Positions 50,701-62,189 of a stretch of DNA of 64,000 nt are shown piece after piece. The stretch covers positions 111,997,169 through 112,061,168 of the forward strand of contig NC_089980.1 in the NCBI RefSeq assembly GCF_036417845.1, written 5' to 3'. Each line of letters starts with the position of its first letter. Position 1 is the first letter of the stretch. Both the position numbers and the translations under genes were made by a program. This stretch comes from Apteryx mantelli (Eukaryota > Chordata > Aves > Apterygiformes > Apterygidae). The notes under the pieces are model-generated. The model searched no databases and was not told the origin of the DNA. It saw only the letters and a program-made list of their open reading frames with translations.

Positions 50701-53059
50701 AATAGAGTGTGAGCCATGAGAATGATAGATTCAGAGGAGTATCACAATGATATATAGTTTTAAGAAACAGATGGAAAGCCAAAAGCCAGTCATGTGTAAT
50801 TTCTATTCACTATCCTCATGTAGCATTAAATACATCTGAGTTCTTCCATGTGTTCTAGTAAACTGAAGTTGTTCCAAAATGCCATTGCTGAACAAAAAAT
50901 ATGCAGAATCAAAATAAGGAACAGCACAGGGCATATAAAAGTCCAGACCATGAGAGGCCCATATGCTGTTACAGAAAGATCTGCCGAAAGTCTCCATTAT
51001 TCCTTGCATTATTTTGTAAAGCCTTCTAACAATAAATATACTGGTACTACCATTCAAGGTAGACAAGGCTAAACAGCATATTGTACCATATCTATCTTCA
51101 TGTTAATGCAGAGTGGGGTAGAATAAGTTCTTTCATCCCTGTAATTAAAGAACAGTATCAGCATGATTATGGCTGCCTGAGATGCATCCTTCTTGAAACT
51201 ACTTTGACATTGTGTTGTCCCAAGGGACTCTTGTTTAGAAATAATGATTTTTTAGACAGCTAAATGATCATGTCCCTCTCTCAAGAAACATGGAATTTCA
51301 GACCTAATTGAGACAAGTAAGTATATTTTATTCACAGAAGTATGTCTTTCAATTTTGAAGCAACTGCTTTACATAGAATTATGAGAAATAGCTGGAAAAT
51401 TGTTATATTGGTAAGGATGAAAAGCAAAATCCTGAGTTCAGGGAGAATAAGAGGTACAATAGGAAAAACAATGAGAAATGGTTGAATGCAAATCAAGTTT
51501 ACTAGGATTACTTTTTAATGTATCATTGTCATATTTTCCTTCTCAATCCAACAACATTTGGATTTCAGATAAAGAACACTCCTCCACTGACCATATTCAG
51601 TGGCACTCTGAGTCTTAAAGTGGGTTTGTGTCAGAAAATGTTCATAGTGGACTTAGCCTGGAAGAGCACATTGAAGCTTTAAGCCCTAGAAAAATAGACA
51701 TTCAATTTTGGCAGTGTGTTTTTCTGGTTTAGTTATGTTTATAATAACAATGACAAAGAAGCAGTGCTATTAGAAGGGATTTAATAAGGAGTAGGCAGTA
51801 GTTTGATGGATAAGCTATCTGTAGAGGGTTATAATGAAGCTGATGTCAGAATTAGTTGTAAGAGAGATGATGGAATGGAACAAATAGTTTGACTTCAGTA
51901 TTGGAGCAGCTTAGAAGAGAATACGCTGAGTAGGTAGGAGAGATATACTTTATACATAGAAATACTCTAACTTCCTCACCTAGTAGCATTTTTCGTCCTA
52001 ATACCAATTAGATTACAAATGTATAGAAAGTGTATCGATGAAGTGTTTTTCTCTTCATATGCAGAAAAACTCACATGGAAACAAAAGGAAAGGCTTGATT
52101 TTATCTCCAGCCTTTGTATATTTTATCCCTAGCTTTCCAGGTAGTAAGACCAAAGAAAGTACCTGCAGTATGTGCTGGATACTTAGTGGAATCTCAAACT
52201 GAAAATGTAGGAATTTTGAATACACAAATATTTTATTGGAAGAAGAGAAAAAAATATACTCACTGCCTCAGACCTCAGTGGGTAAATACCATGGTGCTTG
52301 TCTGTGCCCTGGTTTGAAATTGCAGAAATGCCTGCTAGAAAGATTTGAAAATAAATTTTAAAATGATATTTTAAATAATTCTGAAGGCATGTCATTATTT
52401 TCAAATAGCAAAAAAAAAAAAAAAAAAAAAATCCCAGCCATCCAAACAGTATCCAGTTTTTGTTTACAATGGCACTCAGAAAGGAGGGAAGGGTTTGGAT
52501 GCACAGAACAACAAGCTTGAAACTCAAGGTGTAAAAAAGACAGTGCCTCAAGAGCATCGCGCCTATCAGCAAAGGACTGGGACAGAGACCTGGCTGTAAA
52601 CCTGATAATCTTCCGCAGAAAATGCCTAGGGAAAGGTTAGTGAATTTAACAAGAATTCAGTGATACCCCAGAAAAGGAATGATCCAGGAACAATTTCAAA
52701 TGCATATGGTATTTCACTTGAGAGTAGCTTGGAAAGTTGGCTAACACACTGAATGCTGAAGGAGATGACAAAATATAACCTGCTGCTTTTGAAAGGGCTG
52801 TCAAAATGTGAGGAGTATTCCTTTTGCTATGTTCTAAATTTCTGCTACCCAAACAAATGAAAAGCATCAATGCAAGAGTGTATATAAAACTCCCTGTAAA
52901 AGATCTGCTGCCACCTGCACGACCCAGGGACTGGAACGCGTTTTATTCCGCATTGCTTGCGCAGTCCTACGATGCCAAACAAGGCGAGCCGCCTTGATCC
53001 TGCTGCAGTCCTGGCCCTTCTCCTTGCCCCCTCCTTCCCCAAGCCATCAGAGATAATTT
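50701..53059. other. non-coding upstream flank of the CpG island
   Basis: AT-rich until about 52880, then GC rises steadily. Bases 52410-52431 are a 22-base A tract. No exon is supported. Confidence 0.55.
52410..52431 (+). repeat. A22 homopolymer
   Basis: Twenty-two A residues, 62 bp after an AATAAA-like hexamer at about 52348. It could be a retroposed poly-A tail or simple slippage. No retrocopy sequence is recognised upstream. Confidence 0.85.
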
Positions 53060-53665
53060 AAAGCACAGCTTGAGATATCCATTTCCCCGGGTGCGCGCAG
53101 CCTCAGCAGAAACCTGGGGTAGGAGGGGTGGCTCCCCGCATTTTTGCCCTCCTCGGCGCTCCAGACCCCCCGCGCCCCCGGGTCTCCTCGGGGGTTACCG
53201 CCGCAACGGCAGGGTGCCGCGGCGCTGGCCACCCCCGACCACAGCCGCCCCCGCGCTCCCGGCTCCCATGTCCGCGAGGGCTTCCCCTGCCAGGCGGCCC
53301 CGCGCCCGGGGAGGCGAGGCGGCGGACGGGGCCTTTCAGCGGCGGTAAGCCGGGCCCGCCGAGCCGCCCTCGGGCGGGCCGCCGCCGCCCTGCCCCCGGG
53401 CCCGCAGCCGCAGCCGCCGCCGCGGCGCGGGCGGCCGTTGGCGGCGCGGGCGGCGGCTGCCGCAGCGGCGGCGGGAGCGGGCGAGGCGGGGATGGCGGCG
53501 CGGCGGGTCCCCGCGCTCTCGGCCAATCACAGGCGCGGCGCGGGGCCGCGCTGCAGCCAGTGGCGGCGGCGGGGGCTGCGGCGGGCGCGGCGCGGCGCGG
53601 CCCTCCGCGGGCCGGCGGGGTGCGCTGACTTTGCGGCTGGCTGCCGGGCGCCCCGCCGCTGCACC

Positions 53666-53773
53666 ATGGGCACGGTTCCGTCGGCGCTGAAGCACTGCCT
53701 CAGCTACCAGCACCTCCTCAAGGAGCAGCTGTGGATCGGCGAGCCGGCGGCGGCGGCTCTGCACCCCGGGCAG
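53666..53773 (+). CDS. first coding exon of an unidentified, probably myristoylated protein
   Basis: This is the only host coding exon I can support. The ATG at 53666 sits in a strong Kozak context (gcaccATGG) inside a CpG island, with no other ATG in the 170 bases before it. The exon encodes 36 residues, MGTVPSALKHCLSYQHLLKE then QLWIGEPAAAALHPGQ, and ends exactly on a codon (phase 0) at CAG|GTACCG, a good splice donor. Reading on into the intron meets a stop at 53804. Gly2 and Ser6 fit the N-myristoylation pattern and Cys11 could be palmitoylated, suggesting a membrane-attached protein. The leucine- and charge-rich middle (LSYQHLLKEQLW) has helix-forming character, followed by an alanine/proline spacer. 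I do not recognise the family, and the later exons are not in the window or not identifiable. Confidence is high that it is an exon, low on function. Confidence 0.72.
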
Positions 53774-53807
53774 GTACCGCCGGGCAGCCCGCGCCGCGGG
53801 AGGTGAA

Positions 53808-53826
53808 GGGACGGGACGGGACGGGG
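53808..53826 (+). other. canonical G-quadruplex motif
   Basis: GGG-AC-GGG-AC-GGG-AC-GGGG: four G tracts with 2-base loops, 34 bp after the splice donor and on the coding strand, so it would also be in the nascent transcript. Confidence 0.8.
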
Positions 53827-54152
53827 CGGCCGCCCGCGCCGCGGCCGCCGCTAGGGGGAGGCCGGGGCGCGGCGGCCGCCATGTGGTGTGCGGGCGCGGG
53901 GGCCCCGCGGCCCTCCCTCCCTCGCTCCCTCCCCGCCCGCCGCCCCGGCCGGCCCAGCGGCTGCCCGCGGCGCCCCGCCGCCCTCCGCGAGCCGCGGCGG
54001 CGTCGGAGGAGCGAGGCTCTGCCCTCCCCGGCACGGTTTTGCCCCTTTCTCATCCAATATTTTAAAGCGCAGCTGATCGGCAAACACCTAACTAGTAGTA
54101 CGCACACGTGGGCTCCTCCCCGGTGGAGCTGGGGCAAGGATGAGGCAGAGTT

Positions 54153-54168
54153 AAAAAAAAAAAAAAAA
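54153..54168 (+). repeat. A16 homopolymer
   Basis: Sixteen A residues in the downstream shoulder of the CpG island. Confidence 0.9.
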
Positions 54169-55762
54169 TCCCCTCATGTACGCCCTCCGCTTCCAGTATA
54201 ATCCAGTGTTAGGAGTGGGAAAGTTCTGAAATCGCAGAGTGGCAGAACTGCTGGCGAGGCCACGGCACCCTGCTTGCTCCCTGCAGGTGCTGTTTCTCAC
54301 ACTCCAGTGTTAATCCTCGCACAGAGGCAGCCCGAGTTCTCCCGCCGCTGCTGCTCCCGGTGTCTGGCCTGCGCCGGCATGGCCGGAATGCGGCAGTGGC
54401 GGGAGCCGCGAGGGCAGACGTGTCCACCGGCCTGCACATCGGCTGGAGAGCCTCGACGGCTGCGGGAGGGCAGGGGCCGAGCCCCTGCTCCTGGGGGTGG
54501 TTTCACCCTCCCTCCTGGCCTGCTGTGCCCTTAGCACCGACGGGATTGCCACGGAGGGAAGAGCGAAGGTAGCTGCTTGCCTGTCAGCTGTGAACAGATG
54601 TGGGAAGCAGCTGGAGATACTGGGGGTGGGAGAGGAGGTTAGATGAGAAGGCACATGGGCAGGCAGGCGAGGACCGTAGCACATGGAAGCAGGTGGTGGA
54701 AAGAGAAAGCTGCCAGTGGCTTTTGGAGAGAGGCTGGATAAGTCTGGAAGGACATCTCAGAAAGATGACAATATGGAATATGAACTACTTCAAAGAAGGA
54801 AATCATTTGGAGCATGGGATTGGCTTTACTGTAATAGCCCATATATTGTTAAGGCATATTGTGCCTGAATTATCATTCTTACCGGAGTTAGACTCCAGTA
54901 ATCAATAGACACCTCAACTATCAAAAACCATGAGCTAGGTCTAGAACAGAATTGGTTTAAAAATCATGGCTTAAAAAAATGCGTTTGCCGTTCATTGTAT
55001 CTGTCTTCTGGTTTCTACACCTTCTGGATATACCTAGGCTACATCTTCCATTTTTTTCTCCACCATAAGCAACTGAAATGCTGCTGCTATTGGGTAGCAG
55101 TGTACCTTCAGAGGTGGAGAGATTATGAAAAGGTAATGTTTTGAGTCTCATGAAAGCTGGCAATATTTCATTGTAATTTTGCTTCAGATGATCTGAGCTT
55201 GACATCTCAAAAGCTACACATATGGAATAGCCAGAGGAATTCTTGTTGGAGTTATAAAATTTGCCAAGCCTTAAAAAATATCGTTTTGAGCACAGAACTT
55301 TGTGTAGGTAAGCTACACTACAATTTCCAGCTATTATAATTTCCTGAGCTTGGTGTCTGTCCAGCAGTGAATTTTGGGGAAAAATTCAAATGCAGTTCCC
55401 TTGGCTGATTCTGTAAATGTAGAAAAGCCTTTTCGTACTGTAAAAATAAATAAATAGAATGAAAGGACTTTTTATGTATTAGGCATGAAGCAAAGCACAA
55501 TCCTTTTCAGTGACATTATGTGCCCTTGCTACATTTTGGTGCATCATTTTCTTTCAAAAGATGTGAATGCTTTTTAAAAAATTCCTTCAAAATATCTTGA
55601 TTTGCCACTTCAGTTGCATCAGTCTCTGCCCTCTATCAGACAGAGGATCTGAAAGGTTCAAGGGCTATCGCAACAACGAGAGGGTTTGAAGTCAAAGACA
55701 AGCAGTGATATCTTCCCAGAAATTCACAGGTCAAGAAAAAATGATGGAATTCTTTATTTTAC

Positions 55763-55850
55763 AGAATCACAGAATCGCTGAGGTTGGAAGGGACCTCTGG
55801 AGATCATCTAGTCCAACCCCCCTGCTCAAACAGGGTCACCTAGAGCATGT
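55763..55850 (-). mobile_element. young avian CR1 LINE 3' end, reverse orientation
   Basis: On the + strand cagaatcacagaatcgctga is followed by ggttggaagggacctctgga, gatcatctagtccaaccccc and tgctcaaacagggtcaccta. This is the near-consensus reverse complement of the avian CR1 3' end, truncated after about 85 bp. The low divergence marks a more recent insertion than the other intron copies. Confidence 0.93.
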
Positions 55851-57609
55851 TTTAATGGATGCTTGTAACTTTTGCTTCATTTTTGCAGTGCTCTTCAGTG
55901 ACTATATTTTCTTTCGTTCTCATCACCATTTTTTCTTCCTGCAAAGACACAGAAAAATGTCTTCCTCAGTAACAGTAGCAAACATGAAAATTTGCTGCTT
56001 ATCCTCCCTGTGCATATTGATGTGACTGTAAGCTGCATAGCCTGCTCAGACTGCTGACCCTAATCATATTAATCATATTAAGTCCAGAGTTGGGCACTGT
56101 TTGTGTTCTAACATCAACTTCTGCATTACCTCCCTGTGATTTTTTATTAGATAATTTCAATAATTTTTCTACTTTACAAGAATCTGTTCCAGGTTCCATT
56201 TTTCTCACATGGACACTAAAACAGCCTGTAAAGCAATTAAACGGTTACATTTCCCTTATGCTTGAGTGTGTTCTGTAGCAATCCTGTTTAGGAAAAAAAG
56301 TATTCCTCTTTATATGATACAGAATCCGTAGTAGCTCAATTGGTAGTAGTAAAAAGTGAATTTTTTGTTTTGATTAGTGCATGCAAGACAGTTGGGGGGA
56401 CATTATAACCACAATTTTGCAGGTACACAAAGAAATAAAATAGGGGAAAAGGGTATGAAAACAGTTTCCCAGAAATAATTTAGTGCTTTCACGTATAATG
56501 AAAACAGGGAGTTAGTTTCGTTGCTAAAATTTTTCAGTTTTCTTTAAACACGAAGTAAAATGTAGGTGTTATTAGAGTGTTACTACCAGTGCTCTTGTAA
56601 AAGTAAAATCATTCAATTTTCTTTGAAAAAATAAGTTTGTATAAATTTGTTTATATACTGTACCTAGCAATTTGTAAAGGTCCAGGTTAAATCACCTGGA
56701 GCTGTTCCTGAGGCAAAACAATAGGACCTAAGGTGAGTAGCTAAAGGTCTTAGATCTTTGTTTTCTCTTAATTTTCATGCTTCCTGTAGCCAGTAATTTT
56801 GGGGATTATTACAGCTGTATTTAACTTTAAAACACAGGGCTTCTTGAGGAGTGAAATTATTGAAAAGGAGAAGTGAAAAGCAAAAGGTTGTTGGGCTGAC
56901 AGCTAGACAGAAAATAAGTAAAATTTACTAGTTTCTCAATTTCATTCATATTTAGTATATTAATTCTGTATTACACAGTTAAACTATTGCACACTTGACT
57001 AGTCGATAGGACACCCTGTTCCTGTTGCAGTACCTTCATCTTCTTACTCCATTTTCTTCATTTCTTATTTTTACCTTTTATATAATGGGATCCTAGTTCA
57101 GATTCATCCCTGTAGTGTTACCCCAGTGTACACAGTTTTAATTAATAAGTCTGATTAATTTGGCGAAACACTTTAAAGCAATTAACATGCCTTAGTTCAC
57201 ATATACGTAGACTTCAGGAGTACTTTTGATATGGTGCTACTTTAGAATTTGTTAAAGACATGGGTTTATATAAGAACTGTAAAATGGGCTAGGATCTACC
57301 TAAACAGGAGATGGCAGTGGACATTGTTGCAGTATTAGGCATATTTCCTCAGTGATCAAGATTGCTCCTGATTGTTACTCATGGCACTTGCTTGCAATTT
57401 GTTGTGTACACTGTGTTCTGCTCTGAAGAAAGGTTGGGCTGAGCAGCAGGGAGGAAGGCTGCGTATCAGCTGCTGGCTGTTGTGCTCTGGCTTAGGGGCA
57501 GCCTTTTGGCAGGAAGGTGACATGCTCTGAGAACAACTGACATTGGTCCCATCCTACACATTTAATGTTATATTTTCACATAGATTAAAATGGAATTTTA
57601 ATGGGTTAG

Positions 57610-58080
57610 GAATATGCTGAGGACCCAGCAAGGAAGAACCGGCTGGCTAAAGAAGTGGTGTAAAAGACTGGGATGAAATTCAAGAATACAAAATGATTAG
57701 GTACTTGGAGACTAATAACCTAAACTTCTGCTATAAACTATAAACTGTGAGATTATCAGTTAGAAGTGATTGAAGAAGAGAGGAACCTTGGAATACTAAC
57801 AAATCATAGGAGAACTGTGAGTTGCCAATACAGTACAGCTGTTAAAAAATAAAATGAAATCCCAGGATATATCAGATAAGGTATTTGCATTCAGACAATG
57901 AAATATTAGTGCCATTGCAAAAGACCTTATCTGGGGCATGTACAGTTTTGGTTAGTTGTGTTCAAGAAAATTGAATTCCAGCTGGAACAGTTCAGGTCTT
58001 GCACCACTAGAATGATGAGGAAAATGAAGATGAAATGTAAGATGACTTTCATTTGTTCAATATCTAGTGGTGAGACCTGG
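57610..58080 (+). mobile_element. ancient CR1 LINE fragment, ORF2 reverse-transcriptase C-terminal part
   Basis: In order: a gatgaaattcaa block, gggctcatcagttgg-like sequence (gattatcagttagaagtgat), aggaaccttggaatacta, a gagttgccaatacagta block, a ttagtgccattgcaaaag block and a ccagctggaacagttcaggt block at 57977. These correspond to the CR1 segment running from the 'glu-lys-asp-leu-gly-val' motif to the 'leu-glu-gln-val-gln' motif. Stops and indels make it non-functional. There is no 3' tail, so it is an internal remnant of an old copy. Confidence 0.72.
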
Positions 58081-59605
58081 GGGAAGGGTGTGGAGGGAGG
58101 AGAGAAGAAGAAAGAGCTGTATAAAATTAGCACACAAACACACAAAAAATATAATCTGTCTACATATTAAATATAGAGTAGAAACTAAAAAAAAAATCTA
58201 AATATCAAGTGATGAGATTCTTAAATAGCTTTCTAATAAAAATAATGAGGATAAATAATTTGTGTAGTTTAGGTTTAGAAATAGGATTATGATGTGGTGT
58301 TCGTAGTAGCGAGAATGGGTGGGTTCTTAAGAGAATTGAAAGTTTATGTAATAAGAAATGTAGGAATAGACGCGTAAATGATTTAAAATAGAGGCAATTC
58401 CAAATCCAGTTTTTGATTACATCACATGGCTTACAGTATGTTGGAAAAAATGGATTTAGTTAAGGACAGAGTGTCAACTTCAATGCCACTTTAAATCAGT
58501 GCATCCTACTCTACTCTGCAAGAGGATAGTGGCTAAACAGAACTAAGCAATGATCATCTTTCTCTTGGACAGCTGTGTTCAAATGTACCACCAGCAACAT
58601 GTAATAAAATGGTTATATTAAGGCTTATCTGCTTTGGTGAGGGCTGCCTACGCTTAGTACAAGCAAAGCAAATATGAGTCAAAACTCTAGTCTCTTGCTC
58701 TTTTGGACGTGGCTCTGACTCTTGGAGGAGTAAATCTAAATAATGCTGATGTGAGTGATGTTGACTCGTAGGCTTGCTGTCACAGATTTAGGTTATCCTG
58801 TAAAATGCAGTACCCAGAATTATTAACAGTTGTTCAGTATGTGACCATTGGAAAGCACAGTGTGCATCATTGTCAGTTCTGTAACTACAGAGGGGCACAA
58901 TCTTCACGCTAAATATGTAGCTTTTATATTAATTGAACAAAAACTCAAGTCCTCCAATTTAGACAGCTAACTTCTGTTTCAGTGACTAGGTCTCACTGGT
59001 TTATATGCTGCATGCCTAAATGTTTTTAAGAATTTGGACCTAACATGCACAGAATAATATAGCCTCTTAACCACAGCCTAAGATTCCCTGATCTCCTCAC
59101 TAGCTGCCACACTTAGAGTAAGAGATAGATAGCATTGTCTTACTTCTGCAGTTCTAAATTGGTCATTTAGATTTTGTAATATACTATCATATTTGTAACC
59201 ATATGTTAGCAATTTCTCAAATTTATTTTTAAAGTAAATCAAAAATAATGTAATAAAAACAAAGTCCATTTGACAAGCTTATGTATATTTGTGTTAGCCA
59301 CTTCTTGTGTTCAAAGGTTGGTGCTTGATTCAAATTACAACATAAAAATGAGGCATATGGTATCATGCTACCCAGGATGAGAAGGCATGTCTTTTATTTG
59401 AATCTTTCAGCTACAGCTCAGAGTGACTGATTTGAGACATACTGCAGTTCATATTCTTTTATCTCCGTGGAATTATATATTCTAGGAACAAATTCACATT
59501 TGCTTTAACATAGACAAGTGGTTTATGTGCTTATTTCTTTTTTACTATCATTTCCAAAAATTGTACCATGTTTTCTTAAAAAATCAAAACCCAACTGTCT
59601 TCGCT

Positions 59606-59631
59606 CCCCCCCCCCCCCCAAAAAAAAAAAA
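59606..59631 (+). repeat. C14-A12 homopolymer junction
   Basis: Fourteen C directly followed by twelve A. The run length is likely to be uncertain in the assembly. Confidence 0.9.
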
Positions 59632-62144
59632 TTTCCTAGGAATGTATGAGAAGTGGTATGTAAGATCACACCAGCAGCCTGTTAAGTAAGCATGTAGGTT
59701 CTTGTTGTGTTTTTTTTGTTGAGTTTATTTAGTTTAAGAAGTACTATAGCAATCTGCTGTCAAAGATATTGCAAACGTATTATTACAGCAATTACAATAC
59801 ATAATAAATACATCATAATTTACATTCAGTTTATCTGCTGAAACTTGTGTAATAAAGTGTATTTTCAAGAAAGAGAAAAGAAGCCAGATTTCCTGAACTT
59901 TATATTGCAGAATTCTTGTTTCTTAACTTTTTAAAAGGATGATGTTATTTAAAGATACTTAATGAAATCGGAGAAATAATATTAGTTAACATAGGGCAAA
60001 GAGCTTGTATCCATTTCTCTCTCTTTCTGCCTCTCCTTTACCCACCATTCTTATGGTCTATGTTTTAATCCTGAACCTCCCAGATATTCAGAATTTATGT
60101 TGTCTTCCATGTAATTTAAGACTAAATGACTGACCACTCTGAAGTCCCTGTGTTCCACCCTTTATATTCTTCTACACATATAGGCCTTGTTAGTAAATGT
60201 CTCTGTGGATAGGTCTTTTTCTCAAAGTACATGTCACAAGAATGGAACTTCTTTGTTATTGCAGATTCCCAAGCATTCCCCAGCAATATTTATTTTCTTA
60301 ACACTCATAAGCTATAGAGCATACAATGGTACTCAAACAGTAAAAAAAGATAGGTGAATAAAGTAAAAAGGATCACTAGAAAGTTAAGAACAATTTAGAA
60401 ATTAAATTATAAGCTATTTAAGTTCATATCAGCATGCTGTGGTGTTTTGTGATGACTCTGGTTATCACAAAAGGAGATGGTAAATGATGTTCCCACTGAA
60501 TTTAATAGGAGTTCACTGCTGAGCTCTTTTAAAAATCTTTTTTGAAGTCAAGAAGAGTTTTCCCTGTAGAAGATCAAGTCAGTAGACTCATCTTGATTTT
60601 TTTAGCCAGATAGTCTTCATGCTATGGAATAAGAGCTCAAGAACATTGGAGGGTGGAGTGTTGAAGAGGGAAAGAAACAAAAGGGTAAGCAGTAAGCATG
60701 CTAAAGTTGCCAGACAGGGTGTTGGAAATTAAAAGGCTGATAATAAAGTGAAAGTTTGACCTGGAGTCATTGACTTTTAGTTCTTTTATGCCATTGGATT
60801 GTAAATAGTGGAAAGGTCATTGAAAATTCTTAGCAGATACAGATTTATGTTATATTTGGATTATTATGTGGGTTTAGTACTTTATATTACAGCTGGAAAT
60901 GTAAAGGATTTTACAGATCTTGCTCTGAAAATTTGGGAATTAAAAAAAAATACACAGGAAATTTCTGCTCAGACCCAACATCTGTTTTTTGGTGAGACAC
61001 TGTTTTTGACTTGTCCCACCTTCCCTCCTTCAAAGACTACACATGGGCACAGTGATGTTCATTTCCTCACTTGCCAGCTCAAAGAAAAAGATTAATTTCA
61101 GACACCCCATGTTTCAGATCATTGTACTGAAAGTCATGTGTCTTGAGATCATTCTTCCTACTACATTTTCTCATTGCCTTGGCTGAGGATGAAGATAAGC
61201 GACATGCCTAAGATCAACTATATCCAAATTTAGTTCCTACCAAAATAAATGGGAATATATTCATTGCCTCAGATTTCATTCTTAATAAAGATTTCACTTA
61301 CAATTTCTGGACCTTCTAGCATCTTAGTTGCCCTAGTTTGGTTAAAGTAATCTCACAAGCTGTTTTATCTACTGTTAGACTTGCCAGTTGGTCAGACACA
61401 GAAGTTTTCATAAAGCAAAATACTTATTGCTACTTGTTTATGCAATATTAACTACATGCTATTTAATCAAATTTTGTGGTTATGAAATGACCGATTAGGA
61501 GACTAAGAAATAGTAATAACAGTAGTCTCTATGGTGGCTTGGATCAGCAGTTCATGGTTTCTCAGATAGATTTGTCTGAAAGAGGGTAAAATCCTGGGTA
61601 CCTAGAATGAGGTTACACTCATTTCCTCTAAGTTTTAACGCTGGGAGTTTTTTCATCTTTCAGAGGAAAATGGTGACTCCAGTTCTTGCAGCATATGGGT
61701 TGAAAGATTCACTTGGTTGTGAAAGTGTGGTTGAATTTCAGTTTCTCTGCAAATATCATGCAATGAGAAATTTGTGCAGTATAAATACAGTCTGGAGATA
61801 AAGCTGATATGAGTTTGTCACCTCTGCTCTTTCATGACATAAATATTTTAGGCATTTAACCAAGGTGCCAATTCTCTGAAATTTTAGAAATTGAAAATTA
61901 TTGAGAGCCTTTGATGTGTCAAGTGTGGAAGGAGTTATGTTTAAAGAAACGGTGGGGGACTTCAGGAAAGTAGTTATTTAGTACTTCAGGCTGTGTTGAA
62001 TTCTCTTCTATCATTTAGCTCCTTCATTCATTTAACAAAGATCTACTCTTTTCTTAAACATTCTTCTTTTTCCCCAAATGTATATTTTAAAAGATATATG
62101 AAGTACAAAAGAGAAAAAGTGTACTAAAGATGTTGTGTGCTATT

Positions 62145-62189
62145 GTGAACTTGTTCACCTTACCATGTGTACCACCTTACACTGTGTAC
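62145..62189. repeat. small palindrome and 17-bp tandem pair
   Basis: GTGAAC-TT-GTTCAC at 62145-62158 overlaps a tandem pair: caccttaccatgtgtac (62156-62172) and caccttacactgtgtac (62173-62189). No mobile-element context. Confidence 0.8.

Larger units (their letters stand above)
53060..54050. promoter_or_regulatory. CpG island promoter
   Basis: There is an abrupt change to very GC-rich, CpG-dense sequence, with a weaker shoulder to about 54560. There is no TATA box. A GC box (gaggcgggg) lies at 53483-53491 and a consensus CCAAT box (ggCCAATca) at 53521-53529, about 140 bp before the ATG at 53666, so transcription probably starts around 53560-53640. GGGAC repeats occur at 53808-53826. CpG density implies germline hypomethylation and a broadly active or developmentally poised promoter. 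Long open frames on both strands here come from the lack of AT-rich stop codons and are not genes. The island may also fire antisense, but no minus-strand exon is supported. Confidence 0.9.

Noticed and set aside
53047..54137. Long open frames on both strands in the CpG island (up to 232 codons)
   Set aside because: They are alanine-, arginine-, glycine- and proline-rich translations of CpG-dense DNA, where stop codons are rare. Only the 53666-53773 exon has a Kozak start, normal composition and a splice donor.
54600..54908. Open frame after the CpG island as a possible second exon
   Set aside because: No acceptor/donor pair in phase with exon 1, and the sequence is not protein-like.
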